Shown one piece after another: positions 6,275-6,730 of a stretch of DNA of 6,730 nt. A program made the translations under genes and the position numbers. Location: positions 1 through 6,730 of the forward strand of contig CAYQZH010000248.1 in NCBI GenBank assembly GCA_964421865.1. The letters run 5' to 3'. The notes beneath the pieces were generated by a model, which searched no databases, was not told the DNA's origin, and worked only from the letters and a program-made list of their open reading frames with translations. This stretch comes from SBAX01 sp964421865. Its GTDB lineage: Bacteria > Planctomycetota > Phycisphaerae > UBA1845. Position 1 is the first letter of the stretch, and every line of letters starts with the position of its first letter.

Positions 6275-6575
6275 CTACGCCGCGATGTTCAGTCGGCGTC
6301 GGGCGAGTATGAGCGACGCCGCGCTCGTCAATCGAAGGATCGTGACGACCATATCCCAATCGGACCCCGCAGGGATGGTTCCCGGCGGCCCGGCTTGGAC
6401 CACGAAGGGAATTGGGTCGCCGGTGAGTTCGCCAGTCTCCGACGCCCAGATGATCTCCGGGTCGCCGGGTCCACCGAAACCGAACGCGATGATGGAACCG
6501 CCGCGCGGACCATACGGGCTGGCCACGTCGAGGCGGTACCTGCCCGGTGTACTGGGCATCACAACGACCATTGTA
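6275..6575 (-). pseudogene. C-terminal remnant of a secreted/surface protein with IPTL-CTERM-like tail
   Basis: The minus-strand frame ending at TAG 6277-6275 reads a beta-sandwich-like segment (MPSTPGRYRLDVASPYGP, then IIAFGFGGPGDPEIIW and TGELTGDPIPFVV). It ends in IPAGSDWDMVV, a hydrophobic stretch, and LARRR with a short tail. The order I-P-x-x-S-[DE]-W, then transmembrane helix, then Arg cluster is the IPTL-CTERM protein-sorting signal, frequent on exported proteins of planctomycetes and some proteobacteria. Here it is degenerate: D replaces the usual G after W, and an Arg sits inside the helix. The frame is open to 6622, but its upper part is the end of an IS630 transposase in another frame. 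The N-terminal part and signal peptide are missing, so this is a cut-off remnant. The left half of such a protein would lie beyond the IS. Confidence 0.5.
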
Positions 6576-6606
6576 CCGAGTCTCAGCGACCCACTGGTGT
6601 GGTGCA

Positions 6607-6730
6607 TCAAACGGATTGTAACTTATCCGGGGTTCGGCGGGCCCGGGTGACCTTGGCGAGGATGTCGGAGGCCTGGGGCGGTCCAGATGAACGGCTTGGG
6701 TTTTTGGTTATGACCTGCGATGTAGCCTTC
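6607..6730 (-). pseudogene. IS630-family transposase, C-terminal fragment with frameshift
   Basis: From the right edge the minus strand reads EGYIAGHNQKPKPFIWTAP (6730-6674). After one extra base (6673) it continues as ASDILAKVTRARR and a short tail to TGA 6609-6607. The H-N-x-x-P-K-P-F-x-W-T-x-x-x-x-x-I-L-x-K/S order is the characteristic C-terminal end of IS630/Tc1-like transposases. There the segment follows the last catalytic acidic residue, which is outside the window. The one-base shift in CCCCAGGCC breaks the frame, so the copy is probably inactive, although the loss affects only the last two dozen residues. It lies upstream of and in the same direction as the surface-protein remnant. 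Confidence 0.7.

Noticed and set aside
6379..6396. Possible fourth copy of the GC palindrome (TTCCCGGCGGCCCGGC)
   Set aside because: Only the first half fits. The sequence reads naturally as AGPPGT codons of the minus-strand protein, so it is probably chance.
6285..6650. Plus-strand open frame of 121 codons
   Set aside because: It is antisense to the surface-protein remnant and IS630 tail, which have recognisable sequence on the minus strand.
1..6730. CRISPR array, tRNA, rRNA, riboswitch or toxin-antitoxin pair
   Set aside because: No regularly spaced direct repeats, cloverleaf, rRNA signature or small paired genes were seen on either strand.

Overview
The window is GC-rich. It looks like a chromosomal fragment of a planctomycete, probably Phycisphaerae-like. 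That is an inference from three things: an outer-membrane LPS-export gene of unusual size, a degenerate C-terminal sorting signal of the I-P-x-x-S-[DE]-W type, and several insertion sequences of kinds common in that phylum. No rRNA or tRNA gene is present to confirm it.

Layout. (1) 1-189, minus strand: N-terminal 63 codons of a DDE transposase that runs off the left edge and has a strong Shine-Dalgarno. (2) 190-415: spacer holding the upstream part of that IS and an AT-rich heptamer tandem repeat at 311-338. (3) 416-3832, minus: a very large (1138 aa) membrane-anchored protein built of OstA/LptA/LptC-like beta modules. (4) 3843-4349, minus: kdsC, the KDO-8-phosphate phosphatase, ten bases upstream of (3) and in the same direction, with a plausible promoter at 4375-4403. 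Genes (3) and (4) form an LPS-core/LPS-export operon: KdsC finishes KDO synthesis and the LptA/C-like protein would serve LPS passage across the periplasm. The lptB ATPase gene often found next to such genes is not in the window; an IS lies on that side instead.

(5) 4482-4527: a long imperfect hairpin touching the left end of the next element. (6) 4524-6039, plus: a decayed IS1380-family element with recognisable terminal inverted repeats. Its transposase is a pseudogene with at least two internal deletions, one removing the region expected to hold the first catalytic aspartates. The frame is also broken at three places, and each break coincides exactly with a 16-bp GC palindrome (TCCCGGCGCGCCGGGA; two perfect copies, one 14/16 copy). 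This is the most unusual signal in the window and looks like a small palindromic element landing in a dead transposase. (7) 6040-6274: nothing recognisable. (8) 6275-~6575, minus: C-terminal remnant of a secreted/surface protein ending in an IPTL-CTERM-like tail. (9) 6607-6730, minus: frameshifted C-terminus of an IS630-family transposase whose insertion probably cut gene (8).

Overall, an intact two-gene envelope operon is flanked on both sides by at least three unrelated IS remnants. Family assignments rest on recognition of motifs by eye; no database search was run.
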